A stretch of 64,000 nucleotides of DNA from Vreelandella neptunia (lineage in GTDB: Bacteria; Pseudomonadota; Gammaproteobacteria; Pseudomonadales; Halomonadaceae): assembly GCF_000712975.1 (NCBI RefSeq), contig NZ_JHQL01000003.1:806001-870000 (forward strand), written 5' to 3'. Each line of letters starts with the position of its first letter. Position 1 is the stretch's first letter. The position numbers were made by a program, and so were the translations under genes. Below the pieces are notes generated by a model that worked only from the letters and a program-made list of their open reading frames with translations, did no database searches and was not told where the DNA came from. Positions 10,381 to 19,068 of this stretch are shown piece by piece.

Positions 10381-11198
10381 CAACGACACATACTCAGCAC
10401 GCACAAAATGACCAAACCGTTATCCATGTTGAAGGGTTAATCAATCGCTTTGGCCCGGTGGTGGTTCATGACGACCTCGACTTGTCGTTAAAGCGGGGGG
10501 AGATTCTCGGTGTAGTGGGCGGCTCAGGAACCGGCAAGTCTGTGCTGTTAAGAAGCATTGTGGGCTTAAAGCGCCCAAACGGAGGTACGATTGATGTACT
10601 GGGTAACCGCCTTAGTGAGTTAAACAATGAGCAACGTAGCCAGATAGAACGCCGTTTTGGCGTGCTGTTTCAACGCGGCGCATTATTTAGCTCGCTAAAT
10701 TTACAAGAAAATGTCGCCCTGCCACTGATTGAACACGCCAAACTGTCGCGAAAAGATGCAGAATACCTCGCACGCATCAAACTCTCATTAGTTGGGCTGC
10801 CCACCAAGGCAGCGCTTCAGTTTCCTGAGTCTCTTTCTGGCGGCATGGTAAAACGTGCAGCACTCGCAAGAGCGCTGGCGCTTGATCCCGATATTTTGTT
10901 TCTTGATGAGCCAACAGCGGGTCTTGACCCTATCGGTGCTGCCGCCTTTGATCAGCTATTAGTTACGCTGCGCGACGCGTTAGGCTTTAGCGTTTTTTTA
11001 GTTACCCACGATTTAGATACGCTTTATGCTACCTGCGACCGAGTCGCCGTGCTTTCTCAGAAACGCGTGTTAGTAGCAGATACGCTTGAAAATGTCGCTA
11101 ATACTGACGATGAGTGGGTGCAAGCCTACTTTAATGGACCTCGCGGACGTGCCGCTCAATACGCCACTAACGCATCAACGGCCGGTTTAAAGGAGTAA
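10374..11198 (+). CDS. MCE-system ABC transporter ATP-binding protein (MlaF-like)
   Basis: This 274-residue cytoplasmic ATPase has Walker A GGSGTGKS (49-56), signature LSGGMVKRAALAR (about 158) and Walker B ILFLDEPTAGLDP. The GGMVKR form of the signature is typical of MlaF/Mkl ATPases of MCE transporters and not of general importers. It overlaps the STAS-permease gene by 7 bp and is followed after 7 bp by the MCE gene, so all four genes should be cotranscribed. It is expected to drive lipid movement between inner membrane and the MCE protein. Confidence 0.92.
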   Translation: MVTTTHTQHAQNDQTVIHVEGLINRFGPVVVHDDLDLSLKRGEILGVVGGSGTGKSVLLRSIVGLKRPNGGTIDVLGNRLSELNNEQRSQIERRFGVLFQRGALFSSLNLQENVALPLIEHAKLSRKDAEYLARIKLSLVGLPTKAALQFPESLSGGMVKRAALARALALDPDILFLDEPTAGLDPIGAAAFDQLLVTLRDALGFSVFLVTHDLDTLYATCDRVAVLSQKRVLVADTLENVANTDDEWVQAYFNGPRGRAAQYATNASTAGLKE

Positions 11199-11205
11199 GT
11201 TAACA

Positions 11206-12147
11206 ATGGAAACCCGTGCCCATCACGTCGTTATAGGGTTATTTACCCTATTATCTGCCGCAGCAGCACTGCTGTTTGCGCTGTGGATGAGCTACGCCGC
11301 TGGGGAACGCGATTACCAACCCTACCGGATACTGTTTGAGCGCAATGTCAGTGGTTTATCGATTGGCAGTAAGGTGCAGTACAACGGTATTGAAGTTGGC
11401 GATGTCACCGAACTGACGCTGAATCCTGACGACCCCCGCCAAGTGATTGCCAGCGTGCGTGTCTATGAAGACACCCCCGTCAAAACAGATACCCGTGCCA
11501 AGCTAGCGTTTGCCAGCATTACCGGCAGTATGTCAGTTCAGCTATATGGTGGCACACCCGAAAGCCCGCGTTTGATAAATCAAACTGACGAGTTTGCACC
11601 ATTTATTAGTGCTGATCCTTCGCCTATCGCTACGCTGTTTGATGAAGGTGAAGCAGTGATTCAAAACATCAATGCTATTCTGCAAAACGTTAATGAACTC
11701 TTTAATGACGGCAATCGCGAACAAGCTGGCACTATTTTAACGAGTATTGCGCAAATCACTGAGATGATCGCGTCGCAACAGACAGCGCTTGATCAAAATA
11801 TGGCTCTGTTTGGTGAGGTATCACGCCAAGCAACCGCTACGCTAGCAAGCATCGACACCCTCAGCCAAGAGGCGACCCTGCTATTGCGACAAGATGGTCA
11901 GCAAATGATGCAAAGCGCTGAAAGCGCCAGTCGTGATGTCGCCAGCGCCGCCCGACGAATTGAACAGCTCGTTAACGACAATGCCGGCGCTGTCGACAGT
12001 ACGCTACAGGGGGCACAAGACATAGCCCCGGCGCTTTCAGCCCTGCGCTCTACACTTACTAATCTTGACCGCATTACTCGTCAGCTTGAGGAGAGCCCCG
12101 CGGACTTTTTCTTGGGCCGGGATCAGATAGAGGAGTTTCGTCCATGA
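11206..12147 (+). CDS. MCE (MlaD-like) domain protein
   Basis: The protein (313 residues) is anchored by one N-terminal membrane helix (about 8-29) and has a single periplasmic MCE domain (about 40-118; motif VSGLSIGSKVQYNGIEVGDV). The remaining about 190 residues are rich in Ala, Gln and Ser with heptad spacing and probably form the helical needle that MCE hexamers use as a lipid channel. It is longer than MlaD (about 180 residues) and closer to the size of PqiB/YebT-like single-domain relatives in pseudomonads. Its stop overlaps the start of the lipoprotein gene (ATGA). The lipid carried is not evident. Confidence 0.9.
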   Translation: METRAHHVVIGLFTLLSAAAALLFALWMSYAAGERDYQPYRILFERNVSGLSIGSKVQYNGIEVGDVTELTLNPDDPRQVIASVRVYEDTPVKTDTRAKLAFASITGSMSVQLYGGTPESPRLINQTDEFAPFISADPSPIATLFDEGEAVIQNINAILQNVNELFNDGNREQAGTILTSIAQITEMIASQQTALDQNMALFGEVSRQATATLASIDTLSQEATLLLRQDGQQMMQSAESASRDVASAARRIEQLVNDNAGAVDSTLQGAQDIAPALSALRSTLTNLDRITRQLEESPADFFLGRDQIEEFRP

Positions 12148-12764
12148 GTTTGCGCATAACGTTGGGTAGCATCACATTAGCGGTGCTGTTATTAAACACA
12201 GGCTGTTCAATACTGCCCGAAAGTAATCCTGCAACGCTCTATCGGCTGCCATCGGCTGCCACGCTGTCTGAACACACGGCCGCCACCTTCCCTGTAAGAC
12301 TAGGCATTGCTACCCCGGGGGCAGGCCACTTGCTTAACAGCAACCGTATTGTGGTATATCCAGAAGGCAATGTAGTTAATGTCTATGAGGGTGTACGCTG
12401 GCATGAAGACGCCCCTGAAATGCTTCAAGCACGCTTAATTTCTGACCTGCAGCAGCGCCAGCTATTCACTGGTGTGAGTAGCGACCGATTGCCCCACGAT
12501 GTACTTCTACTGAGCGAGCTGCGCCATTTTCAAAGTGAGTACGACACCTCTCCACCAAGTGTTCATCTCCAGCTAGATGTACAGTTGTTAACGACACAGC
12601 AGCGAAAACCGCTAGCAGCGAGCAGTTTTGTTATCCGCACCCGTGCGGAAAGTACAGAAATACCGGATGTTGTGAATGCGTTTGGGAACGCAAGCGACAT
12701 GCTAGCAGAGCAGCTTTCGGCATGGCTCGTGGCACAATCAAGCGATCTGAGAACCGCCGATTGA
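12144..12764 (+). CDS. ABC-type transport auxiliary lipoprotein (PqiC-like)
   Basis: The 206-residue protein has a signal peptide ending in the lipobox LNTGC with lipidated cysteine at residue 21. The body fits the ABC-type transport auxiliary component family (PqiC-like), with the typical SNRIVVYPEGNVVNVYEGVRW (residues shown in parts) region in which a Tyr-rich strand precedes W. In the Pqi system PqiC sits in the outer membrane and receives the MCE needle; the same job is inferred here. The start overlaps the MCE stop by 4 bp. Its last 27 bp overlap the convergent kinase gene. Confidence 0.85.
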   Translation: MSLRITLGSITLAVLLLNTGCSILPESNPATLYRLPSAATLSEHTAATFPVRLGIATPGAGHLLNSNRIVVYPEGNVVNVYEGVRWHEDAPEMLQARLISDLQQRQLFTGVSSDRLPHDVLLLSELRHFQSEYDTSPPSVHLQLDVQLLTTQQRKPLAASSFVIRTRAESTEIPDVVNAFGNASDMLAEQLSAWLVAQSSDLRTAD

Positions 12765-14603
12765 CGGCGTCCTTCTTAAAAAATCACGCGGGTCTTTAGG
12801 ATAAAAGTGCTCAGGTTGACGCTCTAGATGGGTAAAAAATCGCGTATCCTTATAAGGCATTTTCATAAAGCCGGAGACTCCCAGCCCTTCTATCTGACTT
12901 ACCGACGCCAGCATTCGCGCCAGCAAGGCACGAAACTCTGACTCTCGGCTAGGGTCTAGAAGTCGATAATAGCTATGGATTTTAAGATGCTTCGGCAGTG
13001 CCTCAAAAATAATCATGCCGGTGTGATGAATCTCATTCAGCCGTTGCAGTATGTGCATAATAGTGTCAGGCAGGACAAGTAGCTCTTCTGGATCAGGGCC
13101 GTCTTCAAAGTAACTATGCTGGCGGGTGCGGTCTTCCATTTCCGGAACCGCGCTCAGCTCATAGTCAATAGCCGTGCCAGGCTCACAATTAAAAGGTTCT
13201 TCTACACTCGCACGCTCTAAATGCAGCGTTTGTCGCGCATTAAATAAGCAGCTTTTAAACACCCCTTGGCGGTGAATAGCACGTGCTAAATGAACCATAT
13301 TATTGACCGCTTGAATAAACGCCGGTTTTAACGCCGGGTCATGCAGGTTCAGCGACGAGTCGATATACACGCCTTCCCGCTCCCAGCGCACGGCTAAGCC
13401 ACCTACAACCGGGTATTTTCCTAAACGACTCACCGAGGCCAAAAAAGCCTTTTCGGTTTCCCCCATGCCCTGCATAAACTGTTTGTAATAACGGTCTAGC
13501 TGCACATCATTGACATCATTTAGCGTCTCTTCGGCGTTAGCTTCGCGCAAAAACGCCTTCCGAGAACTGTACACCACTGTATCAATTTCTTGATGTGCCG
13601 GCCGGCCCCAGACTGGCACTAGCGGCACTTGTGGTGGGATGGGTAAATCTAACATCACCACCTTTGCCATCCGGGACATTGCCTGTAAATAGTGATCTCC
13701 TGCTTTATGGCGTATGCGGGGATCAGGATCAAGCATGCCATCCAGGGTACGGGCAAATTCTAAGGGTAGCCCCAACGAACTAGCGGGAATAGCACGATGA
13801 CCAAAACGGCAAGATTGCGCCGAAGCTAATGCATATAGCGTTCCTGCAGCCCCTTGCTCATCGAAGCGGGGCGATGATAGCGCTCCATTGAGCTGCTCTT
13901 CACCAATAAAGTAGACATCGCCCAGCCGGGCGTTGGTTTGCTGCAGATTATCGGACATCAACTCCATCACATTTGCCCCAACAAACTGGAGCTTTTCATC
14001 TAACTGGGCAAACACAGATGAGCCCCAGTCAATTAATGCAATGGACTCAGTAGCAGGATCAAATACCAGATTTGAGGGTTTGATGTCGCCATGCACCACA
14101 GGGCGCGCATTAGGGCCTGACTCTCGGCGCAACGCTGAGAGAATATCGGCTAACTGGTTGGCAATGTGGACCACCAAACGAGGAGAAAGACGTCCTTCTT
14201 TCAGCGACACCTGCTCAAGGTTCCAGCCAGGCGCACGCTCCATCACCAGAATCGACTGACCGCGGGAACGTTGATAAGCCACTAACTTTGGTATGCGGGG
14301 GTGGGAAACCTGATCAAGCATAAACGCCTCCTCTTCGAGGCGTTCTTGTAAATGAGTAGGTAGCGTAATGCGTGAGAATTTGAACACGTAGTGGGCAGGC
14401 ACACCCTGCTGTTGTGCACTGCCCGCAAATACAAAGCCATAGGCACCTTTACCAACCAGCTCAATTCCCGTGTAGCCCAACTGGGCGAGCTGTGCCTGAC
14501 ACAGTGCTACCCAGTCTTTAAGCTTACGGGCATCGTGATGGCTTAGCAGGTATACCGACTGCTCTTCTGGTATATAAAACTGCTGGAGCGGTGCCTGAGA
14601 CAT
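12738..14603 (-). CDS. Serine/threonine protein kinase with unassigned C-terminal half
   Basis: The first about 340 residues of this 621-residue cytoplasmic protein form a eukaryotic-type kinase domain: glycine loop GKGAYG (51-56), ATP lysine K75, catalytic loop HGDIKPSN (171-178, Asp173) and metal-binding DWG (192-194 in place of DFG). The catalytic loop lacks Arg before Asp (a non-RD kinase). All key residues are present, so it is likely active. The C-terminal about 270 residues (LDRYYKQFMQGMGETEKAF onward) show no membrane segment and no domain that I recognise. No phosphatase or FHA gene is adjacent. It stands alone between a lipid transport operon and the bkd operon. AGGA is 7 nt from the ATG. 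Confidence 0.85.
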   Translation of the reverse strand: MSQAPLQQFYIPEEQSVYLLSHHDARKLKDWVALCQAQLAQLGYTGIELVGKGAYGFVFAGSAQQQGVPAHYVFKFSRITLPTHLQERLEEEAFMLDQVSHPRIPKLVAYQRSRGQSILVMERAPGWNLEQVSLKEGRLSPRLVVHIANQLADILSALRRESGPNARPVVHGDIKPSNLVFDPATESIALIDWGSSVFAQLDEKLQFVGANVMELMSDNLQQTNARLGDVYFIGEEQLNGALSSPRFDEQGAAGTLYALASAQSCRFGHRAIPASSLGLPLEFARTLDGMLDPDPRIRHKAGDHYLQAMSRMAKVVMLDLPIPPQVPLVPVWGRPAHQEIDTVVYSSRKAFLREANAEETLNDVNDVQLDRYYKQFMQGMGETEKAFLASVSRLGKYPVVGGLAVRWEREGVYIDSSLNLHDPALKPAFIQAVNNMVHLARAIHRQGVFKSCLFNARQTLHLERASVEEPFNCEPGTAIDYELSAVPEMEDRTRQHSYFEDGPDPEELLVLPDTIMHILQRLNEIHHTGMIIFEALPKHLKIHSYYRLLDPSRESEFRALLARMLASVSQIEGLGVSGFMKMPYKDTRFFTHLERQPEHFYPKDPRDFLRRTPSIGGSQIA

Positions 14604-14625
14604 TTCTCATTCCTTTCTCACCAAC

Positions 14626-14655
14626 CTCTGGCTATTTAACCTCTGGCTATTTAAC
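14626..14655. repeat. Exact 15-bp tandem duplication
   Basis: CTCTGGCTATTTAAC occurs twice in direct succession in the gap between the E2 gene and the upstream end of the kinase gene. It lies just before the kinase start on the minus strand and so falls in its promoter or leader region. It looks like a recent slippage duplication; function unknown. Confidence 0.9.
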
Positions 14656-14681
14656 CTATGAGTGCTCAACTTCTGACAACC

Positions 14682-15929
14682 TTACCCCAAGTGCAGCAGC
14701 ATGGTTTCAGGCGCTTCCAGGTAGCCTTTCCAGGCATTGCAGAACCGGGCGATGGTACCGCCATCAATAAAGCGGTGATCGCCTGCCCAGGTAATGGTCA
14801 TGATCGCCCGCCGCTGAACCTCACCTTGCTCGTCAAAGCGCGGTAACCATTGAGTTTTACCAATGGCCACTATCGCCGCTTCCGGCGCATTGATGATAGG
14901 CGCCGCATAGGTTCCGCCAAGCGCACCAATGTTAGAAATACTAATGGTGCCCCCTTTGAGATCCGCCTGATCGACACGCCCTTCTCGTGCTGCAATGGTC
15001 AAACGACCCACTTCACGAGCAATTTCCAGCAGCGTTAGGCGCTCAACACTTTTCACATTAGGCACCAGCAAACCGGCTTTGCTATCTACTGCCATGCCAA
15101 TATTGCACTGTTCGTAGTAGTGCAGCTCATTAGCTTCCGCATTTAGTTGAGCATTGATGATCGGCGTCTCATTTACCGCAAGCGCCATGGCTTTCATAAA
15201 AAAAGGCATGAGTGTTAGCCTCTCACCAAGAGCCTCTACCCGTGGCTTTAGGCGCTCGCGCAATGCCAGCAGATCGGTCACATCAATCTCTTCGCCATAG
15301 TGAAAATGCGGAATAGAGCTGGCTGCCTCAACCATTCTTTTCGCCATCACCGCGCGTACACCGCGAAGCGGTTCAACCCTAGGCGGCTGGGTTACTTGAG
15401 ATGATGCTTGGGCAGGGGCTTTGGAAGGTTGATTCAGGTGCGCCAGCACGTCTTCTTTTAATACCCGGCCATCTTTCCCACTGCCAGCAATGGCGCTTAA
15501 CTCAAGTTGATGTTCACGCACAAGACGCCGCACGGCTGGGCTGGCAGGCACCTTGCCAGCACTCGTCCAAGTGGTGCTAGTGCTGGTCGCCACAGTGGTT
15601 GGCTCACTTACCTTGGGTGAACTATCAACCGTGACAGTTTCGGGTGTTTGCGGCTCATTAGCTTGATCCGTCGTGCCCGCTTCTTGCGTGTCGTTTTCTG
15701 CTTGGTAGGCATACAGTGGTGCGTGGACTTTAGCAATTTGCCCTTGGGCAACATACAGTTTGGTAACAACGCCTGCTTCGGGAGCGGTAATTTCCACTAG
15801 CGCTTTGTCGGTCATCACTTCAACAATTGGCTGATCTTCCTCAATCCGATCACCTTCCGCAACGCGCCACTCCACCACTTCACACTCGACAATGCCTTCG
15901 CCAATATCCGGCAGCATAAAATCGCTCAT
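14682..15929 (-). CDS. bkdB: Branched-chain 2-oxoacid dehydrogenase E2 (dihydrolipoyl acyltransferase)
   Basis: This 415-residue protein transfers the acyl group to CoA in the 2-oxoacid dehydrogenase complex. It has one N-terminal lipoyl domain (about 1-75, lipoylated lysine in VMTDKALVEI), a Pro/Thr/Ser-rich linker, a peripheral subunit-binding domain (about 130-165, VPASPAVRRLV) and a C-terminal catalytic domain ending with the active-site motif DHRFIDGG. A single lipoyl domain fits the branched-chain complex rather than the multi-lipoyl gammaproteobacterial pyruvate dehydrogenase. The ATG at 15929 has GGGAG seven bases upstream and gives the family start MSDFMLPDIGEG; a longer in-frame start at 15950 would overlap the E1beta gene. 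Confidence 0.9.
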   Translation of the reverse strand: MSDFMLPDIGEGIVECEVVEWRVAEGDRIEEDQPIVEVMTDKALVEITAPEAGVVTKLYVAQGQIAKVHAPLYAYQAENDTQEAGTTDQANEPQTPETVTVDSSPKVSEPTTVATSTSTTWTSAGKVPASPAVRRLVREHQLELSAIAGSGKDGRVLKEDVLAHLNQPSKAPAQASSQVTQPPRVEPLRGVRAVMAKRMVEAASSIPHFHYGEEIDVTDLLALRERLKPRVEALGERLTLMPFFMKAMALAVNETPIINAQLNAEANELHYYEQCNIGMAVDSKAGLLVPNVKSVERLTLLEIAREVGRLTIAAREGRVDQADLKGGTISISNIGALGGTYAAPIINAPEAAIVAIGKTQWLPRFDEQGEVQRRAIMTITWAGDHRFIDGGTIARFCNAWKGYLEAPETMLLHLG

Positions 15930-15946
15930 TATTTTTCTCCCTGGCG

Positions 15947-16924
15947 TCAAAAGTTAACGCTTTCGCGAATCGCTTCAAAAATTTTCAGATGATCGGGCAG
16001 ATACTCTTTTTCCAGCACTAGCGGGAAAGGCGTATCTAATCCCGTTACCCGAGTAATCGGCGATTCCAGGTAGAGAAAACAGCGCTCTTGAATTGTCGCA
16101 GCGATCTCACCCGCGAAGCCCCCCGTTAACGGCGCTTCATGACTAACGACCAAACGTCCTGTTTTTAACACAGACTCAACAACGGTATCGGCGTCCCAAG
16201 GCAGTAGCGAACGCAGATCAATCACTTCACAGGCAATGCCCTGCTCTTCAGCGAGCTCAACGGCTTTGCCAATGACTTCCATTTGCGCCCCCCAGCCTAC
16301 CAGGGTGATATCCGTACCTTCTTTGATGACCTCCGCTTCACCAATAGGAAGCTGATAATCTTCTTGGGGCACCTCACCCACCGAGGCACGGTATAGGCGT
16401 TTAGGTTCTAGGAAAAGTACCGGATCTGGGTCACGAATTGCGGCAAGTAGTAACCCTTTCGCTTGGTAGGGGTTGCGCGGCACTACAACTTTTAAGCCAG
16501 GTGTATGTGTGAAGTAAGCTTCTGGTGATTGTGAATGATAGAGACCACCTGCGATGCCACCGCCATAGGGTGTGCGGATAGTTAATCCACCCACATTGAA
16601 TAAATCTCCAGAGCGGTAGCGAAATTTCGCTGACTCATTAACGATTTGATCAAAGGCGGGAAAAATGTAGTCGGCAAACTGTATTTCAGCAACGGGCACT
16701 GAGCCTTGGGCCGCCAACCCATTGGCAAAACCAATAATGCCTTGTTCTACCAGCGGCGTGTTAAAGCAGCGCGCTTTACCGTACTTTTCCTGCAAATGGC
16801 TAGTGGCACGGAAAACACCACCAAAGACGCCCACGTCTTCACCAAAACAGATAACTTTTTCATCTTCAGCCATGGCGATATCAAGGGCATTATTAATCGC
16901 CTGCAGCATATTCATAGTGGGCAT
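15947..16924 (-). CDS. bkdA2: Branched-chain 2-oxoacid dehydrogenase E1 beta subunit
   Basis: The protein (325 residues) is the beta chain of the thiamine diphosphate-dependent decarboxylase. Motifs [13 protein letters not shown] and [20 protein letters not shown] are those of mammalian and bacterial branched-chain E1beta, closer than pyruvate dehydrogenase E1beta. The C-terminal half has the transketolase C-domain (WGAQMEV to [13 protein letters not shown]). The start lies 1 nt after the E1alpha stop with GAGG in the overlap of the preceding codons, so translation is coupled. The complex degrades the 2-oxoacids from Leu, Ile and Val. Confidence 0.9.
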   Translation of the reverse strand: MPTMNMLQAINNALDIAMAEDEKVICFGEDVGVFGGVFRATSHLQEKYGKARCFNTPLVEQGIIGFANGLAAQGSVPVAEIQFADYIFPAFDQIVNESAKFRYRSGDLFNVGGLTIRTPYGGGIAGGLYHSQSPEAYFTHTPGLKVVVPRNPYQAKGLLLAAIRDPDPVLFLEPKRLYRASVGEVPQEDYQLPIGEAEVIKEGTDITLVGWGAQMEVIGKAVELAEEQGIACEVIDLRSLLPWDADTVVESVLKTGRLVVSHEAPLTGGFAGEIAATIQERCFLYLESPITRVTGLDTPFPLVLEKEYLPDHLKIFEAIRESVNF

Positions 16925-16925
16925 A

Positions 16926-18128
16926 TTACGCCTCCCCCTGGGATTCTGTGGACGTGTTCACCTCAAGGTCTAGCGACCGCGCGCCACGCGGATAGGCGTC
17001 TGGGTAGCGACGAATATGACGCTTAAGTTGGTCGTATTGACGCTGTAGCTCTGGGGTTATGTCGGCGTAGACATCAGTAATCAGCGAGTCCAGGGAGGGT
17101 GGAGAGCGTTTTTCTGCCCGTTTCATGGTGTCCAATACTTCTCGGCGCAGCGTTTCCTGTTCGCTGGCTTCCTCCTCGTCACTCCACCAACCTTTTTTTG
17201 TTAGCCACTTTTGCATGCGCAGTATGGGGTCTTTTAAGCGCCAAGCTTCTTCTTCACTCTTAGCCCGGTAACCCGAAGGATCATCAGAAGAAGAGTGGGC
17301 AGCAAGCCGATAAGACATTGCTTCAATGAGTACCGGCTGATTCTGCTCAACGGCAATCTTGCGCGCTTGACGTGTCGCTTCATAGACCGCTAACGCATCG
17401 TTGCCATCCACACGAATAACGTGCATGTGGTAGCCAAATGCTCTGGGGGCAATGCCGTCAGCGGCAAACTGCTCGTTAGAAGGCGTCGAAATGGCATAGC
17501 CATTGTTACGGCAGAAAAAAATCACCGGCACTTGATGAACGGACGCCATATTCAGTGCGGCATGAAAATCCCCTTCAGAGGCAGCGCCTTCACCAAAAAA
17601 CGTTAAGGTACAGTGCCCATCACCCGCTAGTTTTTGACCGTAAGCGTAACCTGTCGCCTGGGGAATCTGCGTTGCAAGCGGCGAAGAGATAGTCATGTAG
17701 TGCAGTTTGCGCGAACCATAATGAATCGGCATTTGACGGCCTTTGCCGTAATCCAGCTCATTGCCGAATAGCTGATTCATGAACTCATCAATGGTGAAGC
17801 CGCGGTACATTAGTGCGCCTTGCTCGCGATATTGCGCCATGATCATATCGGCATCGTCTAACGCAGCCGCTGCACCAACAACGGCGGCTTCTTCTCCCGT
17901 ACTTTGCATATAAAAACTAAGCCGCCCCTGGCGTTGGGCAGCCATCATACGCTCATCTAAGATGCGGGTGCCCAGCATGGCTTGATAGAGCCGTCGAGCA
18001 TGATCACGTGGGAGGTCTGGCTCTTTGGCACCTTCATAAAGCTCACCCTCTGGATCGAGCAGGCTGAAGGTAGCTATTGAGAATTCGTCGCCGGTCATAA
18101 AGAGCGGCTGATGTACGTACTTTGTCAT
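16926..18128 (-). CDS. bkdA1: Branched-chain 2-oxoacid dehydrogenase E1 alpha subunit
   Basis: This 400-residue thiamine diphosphate-dependent subunit decarboxylates branched-chain 2-oxoacids with E1beta. The ThDP motif is visible as [17 protein letters not shown] with downstream [10 protein letters not shown], and the phosphorylation-loop region as [16 protein letters not shown]; these read as branched-chain E1alpha and not as PDH. An upstream in-frame start at 18182 is less likely: the ATG at 18128 has AAGGA eight bases before it. It is the first gene of a three-gene operon; an E3 dihydrolipoamide dehydrogenase gene is not next to it, so a shared E3 must be encoded elsewhere. Confidence 0.9.
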   Translation of the reverse strand: MTKYVHQPLFMTGDEFSIATFSLLDPEGELYEGAKEPDLPRDHARRLYQAMLGTRILDERMMAAQRQGRLSFYMQSTGEEAAVVGAAAALDDADMIMAQYREQGALMYRGFTIDEFMNQLFGNELDYGKGRQMPIHYGSRKLHYMTISSPLATQIPQATGYAYGQKLAGDGHCTLTFFGEGAASEGDFHAALNMASVHQVPVIFFCRNNGYAISTPSNEQFAADGIAPRAFGYHMHVIRVDGNDALAVYEATRQARKIAVEQNQPVLIEAMSYRLAAHSSSDDPSGYRAKSEEEAWRLKDPILRMQKWLTKKGWWSDEEEASEQETLRREVLDTMKRAEKRSPPSLDSLITDVYADITPELQRQYDQLKRHIRRYPDAYPRGARSLDLEVNTSTESQGEA

Positions 18129-18291
18129 GTTTATTATCCTTGTATTACCCCTTTTGAGGGCAGTGTTGTTGGTGTTGACCATTTGTGCCAGTGGATTTAT
18201 CTAGCATAGGTCAAGCCTTACGAGGTTAGTGCCACCTCGATCAACGCAACACAAGGACAGTAACGCAGTACGCTACTTTTAGGGATACAAC

Positions 18292-19068
18292 TTAAGACGC
18301 AGAGAGACGCATGCGCAAACGCTGTTGGATTGCCTCAAACAGGCTATCCACTGCCAACGCGAGTAATGCAATCAGTATTGCACCTTGAACGACGTAGGCC
18401 ACATTACTATTAACGATACCCGCAATAATGGGGTCACCTAAGTTACTAGCCCCAACTGTCGCTCCTAACGCTGCTGTGGCAATGTTAATAGTGACCGATG
18501 TGCGAATGCCGGCCAAAATGACAGGCGCAGCAAGCGGTAGTTCAACGCGGGTTAACACTTGCCACGATGTCATTCCCATGGCAATCGCCGCTTGTTTAAG
18601 GCTGGCATCGACATCTTGCAGTCCTGCTAGCGTGTTTCGCACAATGGGCAATAAGCCATAGAGAGTTAACGCCACGATAATAGGAATGGTGCCAAAGCCC
18701 AAAATAGGAACCGCTAACGCAAGCACAGCCACAGGCGGAAATGTCTGCCCAAGCGAGGCTACCTGCCCGACGAGAGGTAAGAAGTCTTGCCCCCACTGCC
18801 TCGTTACCGCGATGCCTGCCAAGACCCCCACACTTATCGTGACAATAGCCGCTATTCCTACAACAAACACATGCCTAGTCAGCAGTGAAATAAAATCAGC
18901 GCGAGAGTATATAACTTGACGCGCTTCGGGCTCTAACCAACGAAAACTGGGTTCTAGCATCGGCATCCCCCAGATGCCTGCCATCAGTAGGAGCGCCCAC
19001 CCAGCAGGCCAGAGCCATGGAGATCCAGTCATTATTGGCGGGTTACCACGAAAGCCGCTACGCATCAC
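18292..19068 (-). CDS. yehW: Osmoprotectant ABC transporter permease YehW-like
   Basis: The 258-residue inner-membrane protein is the smaller of two permeases of a quaternary-amine importer. It has about six hydrophobic segments and a BPD-transporter core with the loop IAMGMTSWQVLTRVELPLAAP (EAA-type, about 165-185). Size and gene order (binding protein, large permease, ATPase, small permease) are those of E. coli osmF-yehYXW. The start is either GTG at 19068, overlapping the ATPase stop, or the next codon ATG at 19065. A weak hairpin lies downstream (18221-18239). Likely substrate glycine betaine or a related solute, inferred from the family. Confidence 0.85.
   Translation of the reverse strand: MMRSGFRGNPPIMTGSPWLWPAGWALLLMAGIWGMPMLEPSFRWLEPEARQVIYSRADFISLLTRHVFVVGIAAIVTISVGVLAGIAVTRQWGQDFLPLVGQVASLGQTFPPVAVLALAVPILGFGTIPIIVALTLYGLLPIVRNTLAGLQDVDASLKQAAIAMGMTSWQVLTRVELPLAAPVILAGIRTSVTINIATAALGATVGASNLGDPIIAGIVNSNVAYVVQGAILIALLALAVDSLFEAIQQRLRMRLSAS

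Noticed and set aside
13595..14259. Plus-strand open frames opposite the kinase gene
   Set aside because: Shadows of the well-supported kinase frame; no ribosome sites and no recognisable protein features.
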